DNA of 64,000 nucleotides from Pohlia nutans. Lineage: Eukaryota > Streptophyta > Bryopsida > Bryales > Mniaceae. The stretch covers positions 19,796,113 through 19,860,112 of the forward strand of contig CM040092.1 of assembly GCA_022496805.1 (NCBI GenBank). Direction: 5' to 3'. The notes below the pieces were generated by a model. It saw only the letters and a list, made by a program, of their open reading frames with translations, was not told where the DNA came from and searched no databases. The position numbers were made by a program, and so were the translations under genes. How positions within the stretch are numbered: position 1 is the first letter of the stretch; each line of letters opens with the position of its first letter. Shown here piece by piece: positions 23,763 through 36,900 of this stretch.

Positions 23763-24275
23763 TAAAAATTCAAATGCTTGATCAAGGCTGACATGTGAAT
23801 TCCCTGCTTCACTAAATAAGGAATAAAACATCATTTGGGAACTGGAAGAAAACTTCAATATCAACACAACAATTCAAAGAAAGGGTAGGAAAAATAAAAT
23901 AAAGTGTATCGGTATCAATCTATCAAGATCTTATTTTATTTTTATTTTTTTGAAATTAATGTTTTGGCACAATTTGAAGAAACTCAATTGCAAGAAGGTA
24001 AAATACAGAGCCACCACTACAACAACGTGGGGTAGAGAAAGGCCGGCTTGACTATTGTAAAGATTGGGGTTAAATGCAACCCAAGTGACATGACCACCTT
24101 GTATGGTTCAGATAAGTTGTTGTTTGTCCCAAGTCTGGTCAAGTTTATCATATTCATGCTCAACATAGGGAATTGTCTAATCCCGGATCTAATTTCTTCA
24201 ATCTATACACGTGGCGCACATTGGGCAGGACTTTGTGTTGATACTCGGCCTCTCCATGTATTGACCGCTACTGCC

Positions 24276-24386
24276 TTGTGCCACATTTGCCAAATGAAGC
24301 AGGCATCCTTGGTCACTCACTCCAAGTCCCACGTGTTGAGCCATCAAAACTTCAGTCCCCTGCCAACATTCCATGCCATTTGGTTC
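24276..24386 (+). pseudogene. Possible Ty3/gypsy integrase zinc-binding remnant
   Basis: One frame reads CHICQMK, then after about 20 residues SPLPTFHAIW. This resembles the CxxCQxxK ... LxPLPxP...W segment of gypsy integrases. A stop follows at once, and the HH half and catalytic core are not seen. It may be chance. Confidence 0.35.
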
Positions 24387-24470
24387 TAGCTAGTTGTAGA
24401 GGTGAATGTCGAGCTCTCAATAACAACAAGAATCAGATTTTTCCAAGTGGGTTTGTCTTTGTTTAATGCA

Positions 24471-24758
24471 GAGTCAACTACTACGTGGTGTGGGTATGGT
24501 GTATTTCCAAAATATTCTAGGAATGTCTGTTGAGGTCAACAAAAATTATTCCCTAAACCCCAAATTCTAAACCCTAAAATGCCACGTGGTACTATTGATG
24601 GAACAGAGTATTCCGCACTCGCACTCCCTGCATCTCACACTTGCACTCCCTGCATCTCACACTCGCACTCCCTGCATCCCACACTCGCACTCCCTGCATC
24701 CTGTACTCGCACTCCTTGCATCCCGCGCCCAATCTCGCACCACGCAGTAGCCAGCCCC
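24471..24758. mobile_element. Mutator-like MITE, copy 2, carrying a minisatellite
   Basis: GAGTCAACTACTACGTGGTG and CACCACGCAGTAGCCAGCCCC are the ends; the flanks GTTTAATGC / ATTTTATGC are an imperfect duplication. Confidence 0.7.
24617..24726. repeat. Minisatellite, 22 bp x 5
   Basis: ACTCGCACTCCCTGCATC plus four bases, repeated five times with few changes; it has expanded inside the MITE. Confidence 0.95.
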
Positions 24759-25289
24759 ATTTTATGCTACCAATGATGACAAAACTGATCTCTTGCTCTC
24801 GTCCCAGTTTCCAATGGAACTAGACTGAGGTGTAATCTTTATTGTCTTTTTACTACCTATGTAATACAAATGAATACCAAAGTTTTTAATAAATAAGGAT
24901 GGTATAACTGCAAGGTTCTAAATCCCAATCTTTTTATACTTGTTGTAAGTTTTTGCATAAGTTTTAAAATTGGTTTTTTTATATGCTATTAGAGTTTGGT
25001 AAATCCTTTTGACTTTTTTAGCTCCTAAAGGATCATTGTCTGTTCGGGGGACAATTGAAAGTTTGGGTAGGTACCTATGATGTCAAATTTTAATGAAATC
25101 ATTTGAAATATGTTTTGGACATGGGGGAATAAACAAGCTTCCTGGAAATATAAATTTTCTTTAAATTAGTGTCGGGAGAAAAGCTATGTCATCCTTAGAA
25201 CAATTATATTGACAATGGTTGGACATTGGGAAGTTGCGAATAACCGAGACAAATAAACATAAAACTCTATATAATATATAGTATATATA

Positions 25290-25345
<56 letters not shown>

Positions 25346-25751
25346 TTCTCCATAGGTTACGTTTATAAATACATGGTTGGCTTATGTTCATTCTATTTGG
25401 TTAAGTAATGTGAAATTTATGAACAATCTTGTTTTGGAAATTTATTAGAATTATTTTCTAGAAAAATAAAGTATAGGATTCATTTTTGAGCTCAATTTTC
25501 ACATTTTTTGCAAAAATAAAAAGGTTAATGGGATTTAGATTGCTTGCTACAACATTCGCTAGGATTGATATATTTCAAATCCATGTTGAAACTAAAAATG
25601 ACTTAATTCTTCCTTTCATCTTATATCTACTTCTACTTAACAAATTTTAAAGGATGAAAATCAACTTTATTTTTTTTATTTCTTAGATCCTCAACTGAAT
25701 TCTCCAATATAAAGAATTATATTGTCATTTTCCATAGTACAAAAGTTTAAG
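24759..25751. other. No gene; AT-rich with TA tract
   Basis: Only the TA microsatellite stands out. Confidence 0.5.
25290..25341. repeat. Microsatellite (TA)n
   Basis: Near-continuous TA run, seen directly. Confidence 0.95.
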
Positions 25752-26349
25752 TTAACCCCTATACACCCAACTATTCATTTTTGAATGATGTACAAAATCA
25801 AACTCCGTTTTCTCATCCAACATGCACTTTTTGTAGTGTGGGTTTTTTACTATAGATTTTTATGGGAAGTTAGCTCGGAAGTTAGCTCGGAAGTTAGCTT
25901 CATGCATGAGTGATCCGATTACGAAGGGGATGACTTGTGAAAACTTTATGCCTCATTTCATGTTGCATTGATTCACCAAAAATTTCAAAGATCTTAGTTC
26001 AAAAGTGCTCTTGAAAAAACAAACTCATAAAATTAAGCAACCAAAAAATCTTCAAAAATCACAACACTCAGAGTATTACATTTCAACCCGTCACAATAAA
26101 TTCCATCCACAGATTTTCAGTATCTTATTTGTAATCAAACTATAAAAGTATCTTGAATTTTAAGTTTCAAATTTTATACAAAATATTGGTGATAGCAATC
26201 ATAGATCTAACCGTATGAATAGAATCTAAAATTCATAATGTACAACATTTATTCATTCATCAAGTTCAAAATATCCTTTTAGTTGCATTTTATAACACAT
26301 CTTTGCAATTCTCCAAATTTGGAGAGGAATGTGGGCACTTAGGGGTTAA
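25752..26349. mobile_element. TTAA element, GAACGATGTAC family (600 bp)
   Basis: TTAA-CCCCTATACACCC at the left, GGGCACTTAGGGG-TTAA at the right. The interior is shared with 42087-42673, 44587-45688 and 50232-50455. Confidence 0.85.
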
Positions 26350-26599
26350 AATAATTCAATGTGTACTGACCTAGTTGGCAAGGTGCAAAAAAAACGTTGT
26401 TTTGTTCTTCAACCACTAATTATCTTGCAATCTAGTAGCTGAAAAATTTACTACATGTTTGCATATTATTTTGTACAAGATTCTATGGTTAGATGTGAAA
26501 AAAACATGTTTTAATATTATTTTGTCTCATTGCATTAGAAATGGCAGTTTTGGTGAATTTTTGAACAAAAACACCTATGCCTGGTCCCTTAGGGATTAA
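26350..26599. mobile_element. TTAA element, right end only
   Basis: It ends GGTCCCTTAGGGA-TTAA. The left end may be the TTAA shared with the previous element. Confidence 0.45.
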
Positions 26600-26651
26600 T
26601 GGTCAAAGTACTTTAAAAAATGGCCACCGCCTCTCTACTTGAACGGCCTTA

Positions 26652-27169
26652 GAGCATGGCCACCGTTGCACAAGATTACTGGCCTCAAGCATTTTTGGAG
26701 GGCCCGTCCAAATTTATTCTCCCCACCGCCTTCTAGCAAGGGCCCTCTCTGCCGCCGCCTCTCTACAATTTGGCTTTGGCTCGCCATCCTGTGAAGTCTT
26801 TTTTTTCGCTTGTGAGCTTGAATTCCGGGCTATTCATGGAAGACAATCATCGGCATTAATTACAATTTGGAGCATGACCTCCCTCTTTGCTTGCTCAGTG
26901 GCTTGTGATTGTTGCTCTGACATGATTGCTTTGTAACAAGAGCTTTGATTTTCCAAAACGGATAATTCTTGGTCTTGGCCACCCACGTGGTGAGCTAACA
27001 TTGGCCGTGTGGCAGGCCCACAGTTTGAAAACACTCCGTAGCTCGTGGGTTGGAGGCTGCTGGCTCAAGCGCGGTGGGGAAAAATAAATTTGGAGGCTGA
27101 ATTTGCTTTGGGAGGCCCCGTATATTGTTTTTTTGATGCCATTTTGGGAGAGCATGGGTGGCCATGCTC
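26652..27169. mobile_element. PIF/Harbinger-like MITE, GAGCATGGCCACC type
   Basis: GAGCATGGCCACC and GGTGGCCATGCTC pair and are flanked by TTA on both sides. It is less AT-rich than its flanks. The bases just before it (CTCTCTACTTGAACGGCC) are a truncated GGGCCGCTT-family end. Confidence 0.85.
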
Positions 27170-28263
27170 TTAGTAGGTAATGCGCTTGCCTGTTCTGTTT
27201 CCCAAAAAATAAAAAAATAAAAAATGAAAGGGATGTATTACAGAAATTACAATTGTGCAGTTTCGGAAAAATTCAAAAAAATGAATCAGTCAGTTCAGCG
27301 GTGACATTTAAAAAAATAAGAATGAATATCATATGAATTTTCACCTACCACCGTTATTTATAATTCAGGCTGGGGAGTAAATGCCTATTGATCTCCTTGC
27401 TTGTTGGAATGCACCTGAAGGAAAGGGAATCTTTCCTCTGGAATGACTTAGTCTATTCTAATTTTGGAAACCCACACTAATAAAACGCAATTTTCCTCGC
27501 CACTATGCACAGAGTGGAGAACTGTATAAACCGTCTTCTACGGCAAATTGCACAATACTCGTACAGTATAAAATACGGTATTGTAACGTAGTTCGACATG
27601 CATCTGATCCATCACAAGCAGCGTTTTTAATTTTATTTCCAGCCCTTTTGGGCCATCATATGGCCCTAATTCATATGCCTCATATGAATTATATTTTTCA
27701 CAATATCATCAATTGAACTTCTCATTTTGAAAACCATGAATCCTTGATCCTTTAACCTTTTGAGGTTATAAGGTTCTTGTGTCACTATTCCCAAATCACT
27801 ATAGCAAATACCCGAATTATAGCAAGTCCACGTAAGATTAAGTTGGAAATTGGGTGGTGAGACATTGCGTTTGGTGTTAGACCATTTAGAGTGTTACTGT
27901 TGAAAAGGGAGAACTCCACCAACTAGTTAAGATAGTTATGGTCCAAATTATGCACCAATTTCAAGCCGTGTTATAAAATATTCGATGAATAACAAAAACG
28001 GAGTTGTTGTACGAAGGAAAGTTGTAAATGTCAATGTGTAGATCACATGTGTATCTAGATTTATCATATTTTTTATTAATAAAATTTCGAACTTTTTTTT
28101 GAAATTCAATTAAAAATCCCAAATTAATATTTTTTTAATTAAAATTTGTTGTAATGAATTTAGAACAATAGAGTTATCCGTAAAGTCTACAAAAGGCTAT
28201 TATGTTTGCAATCCCGTGTTTTTGTACTTTAATTAAACATCTCTAATGAGATTAGACACAACC
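27170..28263. other. No feature recognised
   Basis: AT-rich intergenic DNA. Confidence 0.5.
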
Positions 28264-28450
28264 AACCCGAAACTATCATGTTTAAGAGAGCATGAGGGCA
28301 TATAGAGATTCTCCCATGAGAACTCGAGTGTGCCTTGGAGGGAGCTTCTATAGCATTGGTAAGGTGCAAGGTTTGAATCTCCCTAACAACGCAAAGCATT
28401 GTGATCAGTTGGAAAAAGAGAGCTAAAGTTTGTTTCCGCCGCCTTTCAAC
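28264..28450 (+). repeat. tRNA-like dispersed repeat, copy 1
   Basis: GCATTGGTAAGGTGCAAGG then TTTGAATCTCC keeps a B-box-like motif. The inverse copy at 52944-53110 has the better GGTTCGAATCTC. Confidence 0.5.
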
Positions 28451-28548
28451 ATAGATAGAAACTCCGGTTCTTTTTCGAGGCTGGCGTGAATTAAGTATTT
28501 GTTTGTAATGACAATGACCTAGTGTCAAATGGAAAAAGGGCCATCAGT
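28434..28548 (-). repeat. Short dispersed repeat Z, copy 4 (inverted)
   Basis: GAAACTCCGGTTCTTTTTCG ... GGCGTGAATTAAGT ... GGGCCAT is the complement of the Z core. Confidence 0.55.
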
Positions 28549-28956
28549 CCAAAACTACTCAACCTTTGGGAGAATAGACTAAATGGATGCAACACTAGTA
28601 CTTCTCGAGAGGTCGTTCCTCTTGTAGAAATATTTTGCTCAACTTTATAGATAACTCTAATATGCACTATGAGATGGTATAATTTCCATTATTTGATCCT
28701 ACTTATTTTGGAAAATCGTTTCTAAAATATCACTTTTTTAATTAAGAATAAAATTTGACATGAACCAATATTTTTATTTAAAAAAAATTCACAATATCTT
28801 ATGTTGAAGATCCATACTGTACAAATGATAGTCAACCCGCACAAGAACCAAGAAAAATTTGGATGGATGAAAAACGTCACTACATGTAGTCAAAAGGAGG
28901 CAAAGAGTTTGTTTAGCGTCCAAAAATTGGACGTTGGTACATCAAAGGGTTAAGGG

Positions 28957-29984
28957 TTAACCTTTAGTGCCTAGGAGACCAATATTTGGGCCACTACTTG
29001 GTGTTTTCTTGATATAGCTCCACATCTATTGTGAATGAGAATTGGTTGTTTGAAGAACGGAGGAGGGGTCTGCGATGTGCATCTTATTCAAAAAAGATTT
29101 TTTTGCTTTGGAGTTGTGAAGCTATCAAAATACCTATTTACAAAACACCAAAATTACTGCAAATTCCTCAAAATACAGCAAATATTTACAAATACAACAC
29201 ATGTACTATGCGGTATTTCTTGTGTTTGGAAGTTTGTTATCTCGTTGTTTTTTGGATTGTGTTCTCTTGTTCATGTTCCATTAGTGTATGTATTCCAATC
29301 TTGATCGATGCACCAACTCCTTTCACATTTTAACTTATAAATTTATTACAAACACCGTATGTGTACCTCATGTGTGGACTTTTGAAATTCTTTGAAAATT
29401 TGAGTAATCATGGAGTAATTTTCCTTCCAACCAAAGTTTTTTTGGAAGTTTGACCGTATGGATACTTTGTAGAGATGATGCACTACATTTTGTCTATTGA
29501 ATCAAAATTCATCAAACATATTGAAGGCACATATTATAACACATCTATGTTTTGACAAATACCTCGAGCTTTTAGGGGTTGAACTTGGATATGACTTGCA
29601 GCTTCAATACCTTATCGGAACAATTTTCCATACTACATGCAAGAATGTTTAGTTCTAACCAATTATACCAAATTTCAAATTGAGACATAATCTTGCAAAT
29701 GCTTCTAAGTTCATTAATTGAGTATCCAAAACTATTTTTGGAAGTTTGACCGAATGGATAATTATGACACTGCAAATATGACTACAAACACGAGACATAA
29801 TCTTGCAAATGAACGGTCGGATCTACACAAGTTGTTACTAGAATGCGTGAAATTGAAGTACACTCAATTTAGTACAGTTACATTCATTTTTAAGAAATCC
29901 ATTTGTGTGAAAATGCCACCCATCCAGAAACACCTCCTGAAAAATGGGTTTTGTGGAAAAATGACCTGGGCAGTAAAGGGTTAA
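28957..29984. mobile_element. TTAA element(s), CTTTAGTGC family, probably composite
   Basis: TTAA-CCTTTAGTGCCTAGG at the left, GGCAGTAAAGGG-TTAA at the right. An internal CTTTTAGGGG-TTGAA at about 29580 suggests two abutting elements. The segment TCTCTTGTTCATGTTCCATTA is shared with 55475-56282. Confidence 0.65.
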
Positions 29985-30655
29985 GAACAATGCACGAGAA
30001 CTGATAAAATTACTATGTGAAGAAGAGACGCATATCACATTTTGGCACTTCCAGAGCACATTTAATGTGCAAGACAAAACGAGGACAATGACTCAAATCT
30101 TTTTCTGCAGAGCCACAACGTTGGCAACCACTTAGAGCATTGGAAGAAAATACAACACAAACAAAACAAGCAAGCACTCCAAGCTTGTAGTTATGGTCCT
30201 ACACTCTGCTGTTGTAAGAAAACTAGTCAGGGAAACGCACATCAAAGACCCTCTCTCAAAGGGATATTGTAAGAGGGAATAATCTGTGAGGATGTTGAGC
30301 ACTCTTATAAAACATGACAGTCCATGTAAATAAATAGAGCTTTAACGCTAAACCTACAAAAAAAGATTGGTGGATAATACACCACTGTTCCATTCAGATG
30401 GCACTGTGATAAATTTGGCAAATTCAAAACGTGCACAAAATAATAATAAGCCAAGGGAGGCTCCCAACAACTAGAACACTAACAGCCTTGACTGATTTAC
30501 ACCTTGAGCCTTCCGTTGCCTGCTTGCTGGCTAGCTAGACTACGTTAAAAAATGACATTCTTTTCACTGAATGAAATAAGACTTGTATACACGAGTCAAG
30601 GGAGGACTCTTTTTTTCTCAAGTGAAAGAGAGAGTGAGAGAGAGAGACAGGGACT
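29985..30655 (-). other. 3' region of the U-box gene
   Basis: It should hold the 3' UTR and polyadenylation site of the minus-strand gene. I see no canonical AATAAA on that strand that I would commit to. Confidence 0.4.
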
Positions 30656-30925
30656 TTACACTTTTTGAAACACTCCGGAAAAGTTTGGAATCTTGTTCAA
30701 GTGCTTCAAAGCTTTCTCAGCCAGCTGCTTGGCAGAGCTATTGCCATACCGGAAGGCATCAACAAGAGCAGTATGGACATGAGGGTCACCAGAGATTTGA
30801 CGAGCCAGATCACCGTTGCGCAGCACTCGCTCCACCATCCACACCGCCCGCTGCCGTAGAATCTCCGTCCGATGCTCCTGCATAATGACCAATATTGGCG
30901 ATATTCCACCTGCGTTTTGTAACAC
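30656..30925 (-). CDS. PUB44-like: U-box gene, exon 5 (C-terminal ARM repeat and stop)
   Basis: It is 270 nt, acceptor GTTGACAG|GTG, encoding VLQNAGGISPILVIM... to ...SGVFQKV and TAA. A CT-rich 3' UTR follows on the minus strand (forward 30605-30655 is GA-rich). Confidence 0.93.
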   Translation of the reverse strand: MLQNAGGISPILVIMQEHRTEILRQRAVWMVERVLRNGDLARQISGDPHVHTALVDAFRYGNSSAKQLAEKALKHLNKIPNFSGVFQKV

Positions 30926-33900
30926 CTGTCAACACCGAGGAAAAAAAAAAACAGTATTAGAATAAGGTAGGTTACTCATCTCTTCCAATCAACACTTGCT
31001 TGGACTTCAAGTTTAGTGTAAGCATGACTTGGTTAGTAATCTCTATAACCACTACTACACCCATTATAGTATTTAGTCCAAGCCACACTAACTATTTACG
31101 CAAGGCTATAACTTTTTACAGAAGGCAAATTCTTTTAGCAAGATTGAAGATTTTGGTAGTACTCATGTAGGAGAACATCCATAAACATACTTGGTAAAAG
31201 TATAAAAAATATAGTCATTATAAAACAATCAGTGCATCTCGGAATAAATACTATAATGGGTGTACTCGTTAGATAAAAATGAAACTCATTACTATAGTGG
31301 TCTACAACCTCCCACTTTGCATAAGAAATCGCCACACTTTTCCCTTGAGAGTTTGGCTCGTGTAGCACCGAAATTGTTTGTGATCTTCAAATGAAAGCAT
31401 ACTCCTACATACTCCCTCTGTCCGGAAATAATTGTCCTAGTTTTTTGCAATCAATTTGTCCTATGTTTTATACTTCAAACGTAAGCTCTGTCCACTTCAA
31501 ACGGGGCGGACAATAAAGAGTGACACAAAAACTACATACTAGTATTAAAGATAGACCATTTTTTGAGTACTGAGATGGCTCTTTTTGGCCAAAAAAAAGC
31601 GAGACGCTAAAAACTAGGACAATTATTTCCGGACAGAGGGAGTGTTGGTTAAAATGCGCAAAGAGTATTGAAGGAATGATTACCTGTGATCCTCTCTCGA
31701 TGTCCACGGTGTCCATGAGTAACGTCGACAGGGCGCCAATAGCAGCTTCGACAACACCCGGGTTCCGGTGGTCCAAGCAAGAGACCAAAGGCAGTAGAGC
31801 ATTGGCTGACAAGAGACAGAACGTTTCTCGTGCGGAGCACACACCAGAGTGCACAGGACAAAGACCAACCATAGGAAGGGGCTTCTGGAAGCAAGCAAAC
31901 TTCCAGACACCCCGGGCGGGCGGAATCTCGGGATAATCAGACAGTTGCTTCGACTTCACGGACAAATTCTCCAGGGACAGAGCTGCTGAGATTTGCAGCT
32001 CATCCGACCCCGCCGTTTGCAACAGAGATGTGAAAAGCTCAGTGAAGTTGTTGTTGATGGCCAAATCCAGGAACCGCGGGTCGTCCAACACGCACGTAAA
32101 CCGTGCCAGGATGCCAACGATGCCTGTTTGGAAGGGAGCAATGTGCTTCCTGTCACCGACCCGGACAACACCCCTCTTGAGGTCATCCAAGCGCTTGATC
32201 AACAACGTCGGGGCACCCTCGTCGAGCATGGCCCGGGTGAGTTGGATGTCTCGCATGGGTAAATTTGCGAGCAACCCGGCTGCCACGGCTTGCTCTTCCA
32301 TGGGGCTGTCGGAGGCTAGCAGCTTGATCAACGTGCCCAGCTGACGAGTGGTGACACGCAGACCGTCTGCGAGTTCTTGGTTCATGTGTGGAGACAGCAG
32401 CATCAGCAGCTTCACTGATGTCACTCGCAAATCCTGTTGTGGCGCTTCCAAAAACTGGATCAGGCTCACTGTTGCACCTGCACTCCTGATGTGTTGGACT
32501 ACCTTGGTCACCACTTGGGTTGATGAGGCCAATCCCACTAACACCTGCACCATGAATAAATCATGAGCTTAATTAGTACACTTTAAACCTCAATATCTAA
32601 TAATACAAACTTTCTGAGTACATTTACATCACTTAATATTGTAGAGAAAACTTAGTTCTTTCCATGGGTATACTAAGTAATCCCTTCCAAATGATTCATT
32701 TCACTAAGAACCGTGTGATACAAGTACAACATATCGAAAAAGATGGAAGGCAAGAGAACAAGCTTGTGATACTCCTGAGATCAACAAATTAGCCCAAACT
32801 CGAAATAATAAGTCCAATTTGGAAGCTGTTAGTCAATTATAGGAACTTTCATAACATTGACTTTTATCGTTCAAATATTTGTTCAAATGTGTAGGGTATG
32901 ATTCTTCTTTCTATTTGGTACACTTTGCTACCTTCCTTGAAACTTACCAAGTCATTTGTTGGCACTTCCGAAATGATTTATTGACTCAGAGACTATTCAA
33001 CGATTTCCACTCTTTGAAAGTCCACTTCCTATTGAACAACCTTTTCATACTGCCCACTTAAGAATGATTCAAAATACCGTATACCTTTTCACACAATGCT
33101 AAGTTAAGAAAAAATTAATCTTGCAAGCAATATACTATCCTAATAGAACATATATATTACCTTATACTTCTAGTAGTATATATTATTACACATTTATATT
33201 ACTCCAACAATGAAAATTTACAAGAGATATAAAGAAAATTGGGACATGGCCTCGTAGTTATACAGTCCTTGTTTCAAATCCTAAAAGTATGGAAGCGAGC
33301 CATTCGGGGTTAGTTTGAATATCAATAAAACAGGCTGCTCCCAGTTACATTATGGATGATGAAATAGCTGTACAGTACCCTCCAATAAGTATCCGTTGCA
33401 GAAACTTGACAGAAAGGAGAATTTCGAAATGGCACCGTGTACGCAAAAATACTTCAATTCAGGAATCGTAAAGTGTATTGGATAGATAATAGAGTCTATT
33501 TTAATGGTTGGAAAATTTCGCGTCGATTGCTCTTCTCATGTGCATGCAAGCTTCCACTGAAGTCACCCTTCTTTCTCTCGCAGCCCCAGCAGTTCACAAA
33601 AATGACGAATACTTATTGTAAGGTACCGTACAGATAAAGAGTCACCATGGACGGATGTGAACACTGACCTGGAGAAGCTTCACCTCAATAGCTGGACCCG
33701 TGTTACTGATCAAGTGTAAAAAGTTGTGCACAATATGCTCTGAAGCCAGAGTATTGCCATCCTTATCAACAGGAACAACTTCCCAATTGGCACCGGAACC
33801 GACCACATTGGCCAACACAGTGGCGGAAATCTCCTTCAGCTTCGTAGGGACTTGGTTGGCACCAACCACAAACAAGTCCCGCATCAAAGGAGTCAACACA

Positions 33901-36900
33901 CCAGATTGCAGGAGCACATTCCCATTACTCGGAAGAGTCGACAAACTGCGCAGAGCTTTCAGCGCTGAGGCTCGTGCCACCGGGTTCGGGCTACCCAGCA
34001 TCTCCACAAGTGCAAACGCTGCTCTCTGCGCAGCACGGCTCTTGTCCTCAGCAGTCAATGGTACTAACGACAGGTCTTCTGCCATTTCAATTCGCACTTC
34101 TTCCTGCCCTGAGCACACAACAAAATCCCGTGCACAGCACGCGTTTACTACGACAGTGGAATTTAAATCTCACCATAAGCTAATTAAGTTTCAAGCATAA
34201 GAAAATCAGTCATTATAGAGGGAACCTTAACCCCTAAAGGGCCAAGAAGCCTGAATTGGGCCTCCTGTTTTTCAGCAGTTTGGAGTGGTCCTATGCAGGC
34301 TTCCTTTTATTAAAATTTATTTGTTTTTTGATGAACGCATGCAATGCTCTTCACTGATTCTAGTGATATAAAATTTGATCCCATCTGAATTATTGTATTT
34401 ATAATATGATAGATTGAATTTGTGGTTTTAAACCATGAATCCTCAGTCCTTTAGGGGTTAAAATGGAGGCAGACTTAACCTCTAAAGGACTCAAGGACTC
34501 ATGGTTACAAAACAACCGATTTGATTGATCGTATCGTGGAAAATCATTAATTCAGATGGGGCCAGATTTAATATCACTAGAGTCCGTGTATATGTTGATC
34601 AAAAATTGAACCTAAGAAAGTCTCCATATGACCCCCACTCAAGGCTGCTAAAAAACAAATGAGGTTAAATTTGGGCTTCTTGGTTCTTTAGGGGTTAATC
34701 ACCATACTTGTCCTTGATTCTCAAAAACCATTAGAACATGGAAGAGGTGAATAATCAATCCGACAGAAAGATTACTACTCCCTCTTTCCGGAAATAATTG
34801 TCCTAATTTTTGGAGTTCATTTTTTGCAATATTTGTCGTATGTTTTACACTTCAAACGTGAGCCCTGTGAGCCCTGTCCACTTCAAACATACTACCACTA
34901 TTAAAAGTGGACCATTTTTCGAGTACGAAGACGGCATTTTTTGGCCAAAAAAAAAGCGTTAAGTTAAAACACGCCAAAACTAGGACAGTTATTTCTGAAC
35001 AGAGGGAGTAAGAAATAGAGTGCACAAAAATTCAGAATTTGTGTTCTCACCTTCCACAAGTCGTTTGAGAAGCGGCTGAAGACGTCCATTCTCTGCCATT
35101 TGCTTGACATTGTTATCGCACCGCTCCAGGTTGGCCAGCGCTAGCTCCGCATGTTCCACAGCTGCCACATCCTCTGAGTTGCTGCTAAGCATTCCAACCA
35201 ATATCAAAATTGCACCGTTGGTGGCTCCAATCTTTTCGCAGAGAGAGTATGATTTTGATAGCTCATAGAGCAGATACACGGCCCCTTCTCGCTCTCGTGT
35301 CAGTTCTCGTGACAAGCACTTCACCACGCGGGAAAGATTTGTCGCGCCAATTGCTTCCTGATCAGTCAATTAACCCTCCACAGTTACTATGACGCATTCA
35401 AAGTTTCACACTTCCAAAACTCACAACCCCCACAATTATAAAAGAACTATTTGACAGTCATTTAGATTAACCCCTGAAGAACCAAGGAAAACGACTGATC
35501 ATATTGTGCAGGCCAAGTCTTATACTCCCTCTGTCTGGAAATAATTGTCCTAGTTTATTGGCATTTTTTTTGGCAATATTTGTCCTATGTTTTATACTTC
35601 AAACACGAGCCCTGTCCACTTCAAACGGGACAGATAATGAGAGTGACACAAAAACTACAGACTACTATTACAGATAAACCATTTTTGGAGCATTGAGACG
35701 GCTACGCGTTAAATTAAAACACGCCAAAAATTAGGACAGTTATTTCCGGACAGAGGGAGTATCACTAGACTATTGCACGTGTTAGTCAAAAAATGAATGA
35801 ATTTGGACCTAAAAAACTCCCTACTACAAAAACATGAGGCCTAAATTGGGCTAAACAGGGGCAGTTCCCAAGTACCTTATTGTCGTCCTCGTCTTCGGCA
35901 AGGAAGCGAAGAGTACTGAGGGCAAGACACCGCACTTCTTCACCATTCTTCAAGAGGTCAACAATGAGAGGAATCAAGCCTTCATTGCGAACGCGGTGCT
36001 TGTTCATTCGGTTCTTCCGACACAACGTCTGCAGGTCAGTAAGACCAAACACGATATCATCGTCATTGCTACCGGAGGTGAGGATCATCTTCACAATCTC
36101 AATTCTGGCCTGCTCATTCCTGGCAGTCCACTCCTCAATCGTATTTCGCAACGCCAAGCTCGATTTCACATTAGTGTCCACCTTCTGCCCAGTCATGGGA
36201 CACAGCGTCGGTCGTCCATTGTCTTTACACTCCTGGAACCATCTCTCAATGGCGACTCGCTCATACGTCTGCCCATTCTCCAGAGTAACAGGGTCCTGCA
36301 TCACTTGCTTGGTCAGTGGACACACGAACGCCTCGTACAGAGGCTCAAGACGTTTATGAACTGGATGCACAGCGTGCGTTTCCTCCGATTGACTTGGCTG
36401 CTCATTTGATTGCAGCCACTTATCAAACATCCCACTAACCACACCGAACAAACGCATGTCATTCGCGTTCTTCGAGTCGTCCACATCTTTTCGCAATAAA
36501 TCAAGCTCGTTCCGAAAGGCAGTCGGGTTTCGAGCGAGATCTTCAATCCCCACAGTTCGCGCAATGTCCATGAGAATAGCTTGCTGCACGCCCACGTCAC
36601 TGAGGATGCCATTATTCTCAGGCTCCAGAGTCTGACATAACCTGGCCTCGTTGTCCTTGTAGGGAAACTGAACCTCCTTCATTTCCTGTGAGAGCTCATC
36701 AACCATGGCCTTCAGCTGGTCGTCGCCGTGGAGAGACGACGAGGGGATGTCAGCCAAGGTTCTGCCCATTTTGTGAGTAAAATCCTCGAGCTGGTGCGAG
36801 ATTTGTCTGCAGTGAAGGAGGAGGTAAATGCGGCTTCGGTTTGTGCAGAAGGAAATGAGTTCTTGGGTTTCGTCTAAATCCTCCTCTAAGGCGCGCATGG

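Noticed and set aside
24579..24823. Open frames rich in SLHPTLALPAS-type repeats
   Set aside because: Translation of the 22-bp minisatellite, whose unit length is not a multiple of three, so the repeats shift frame.
31676..32344. Several plus- and minus-strand open frames of 76-104 codons
   Set aside because: Shadows of U-box gene exon 4 in other frames.
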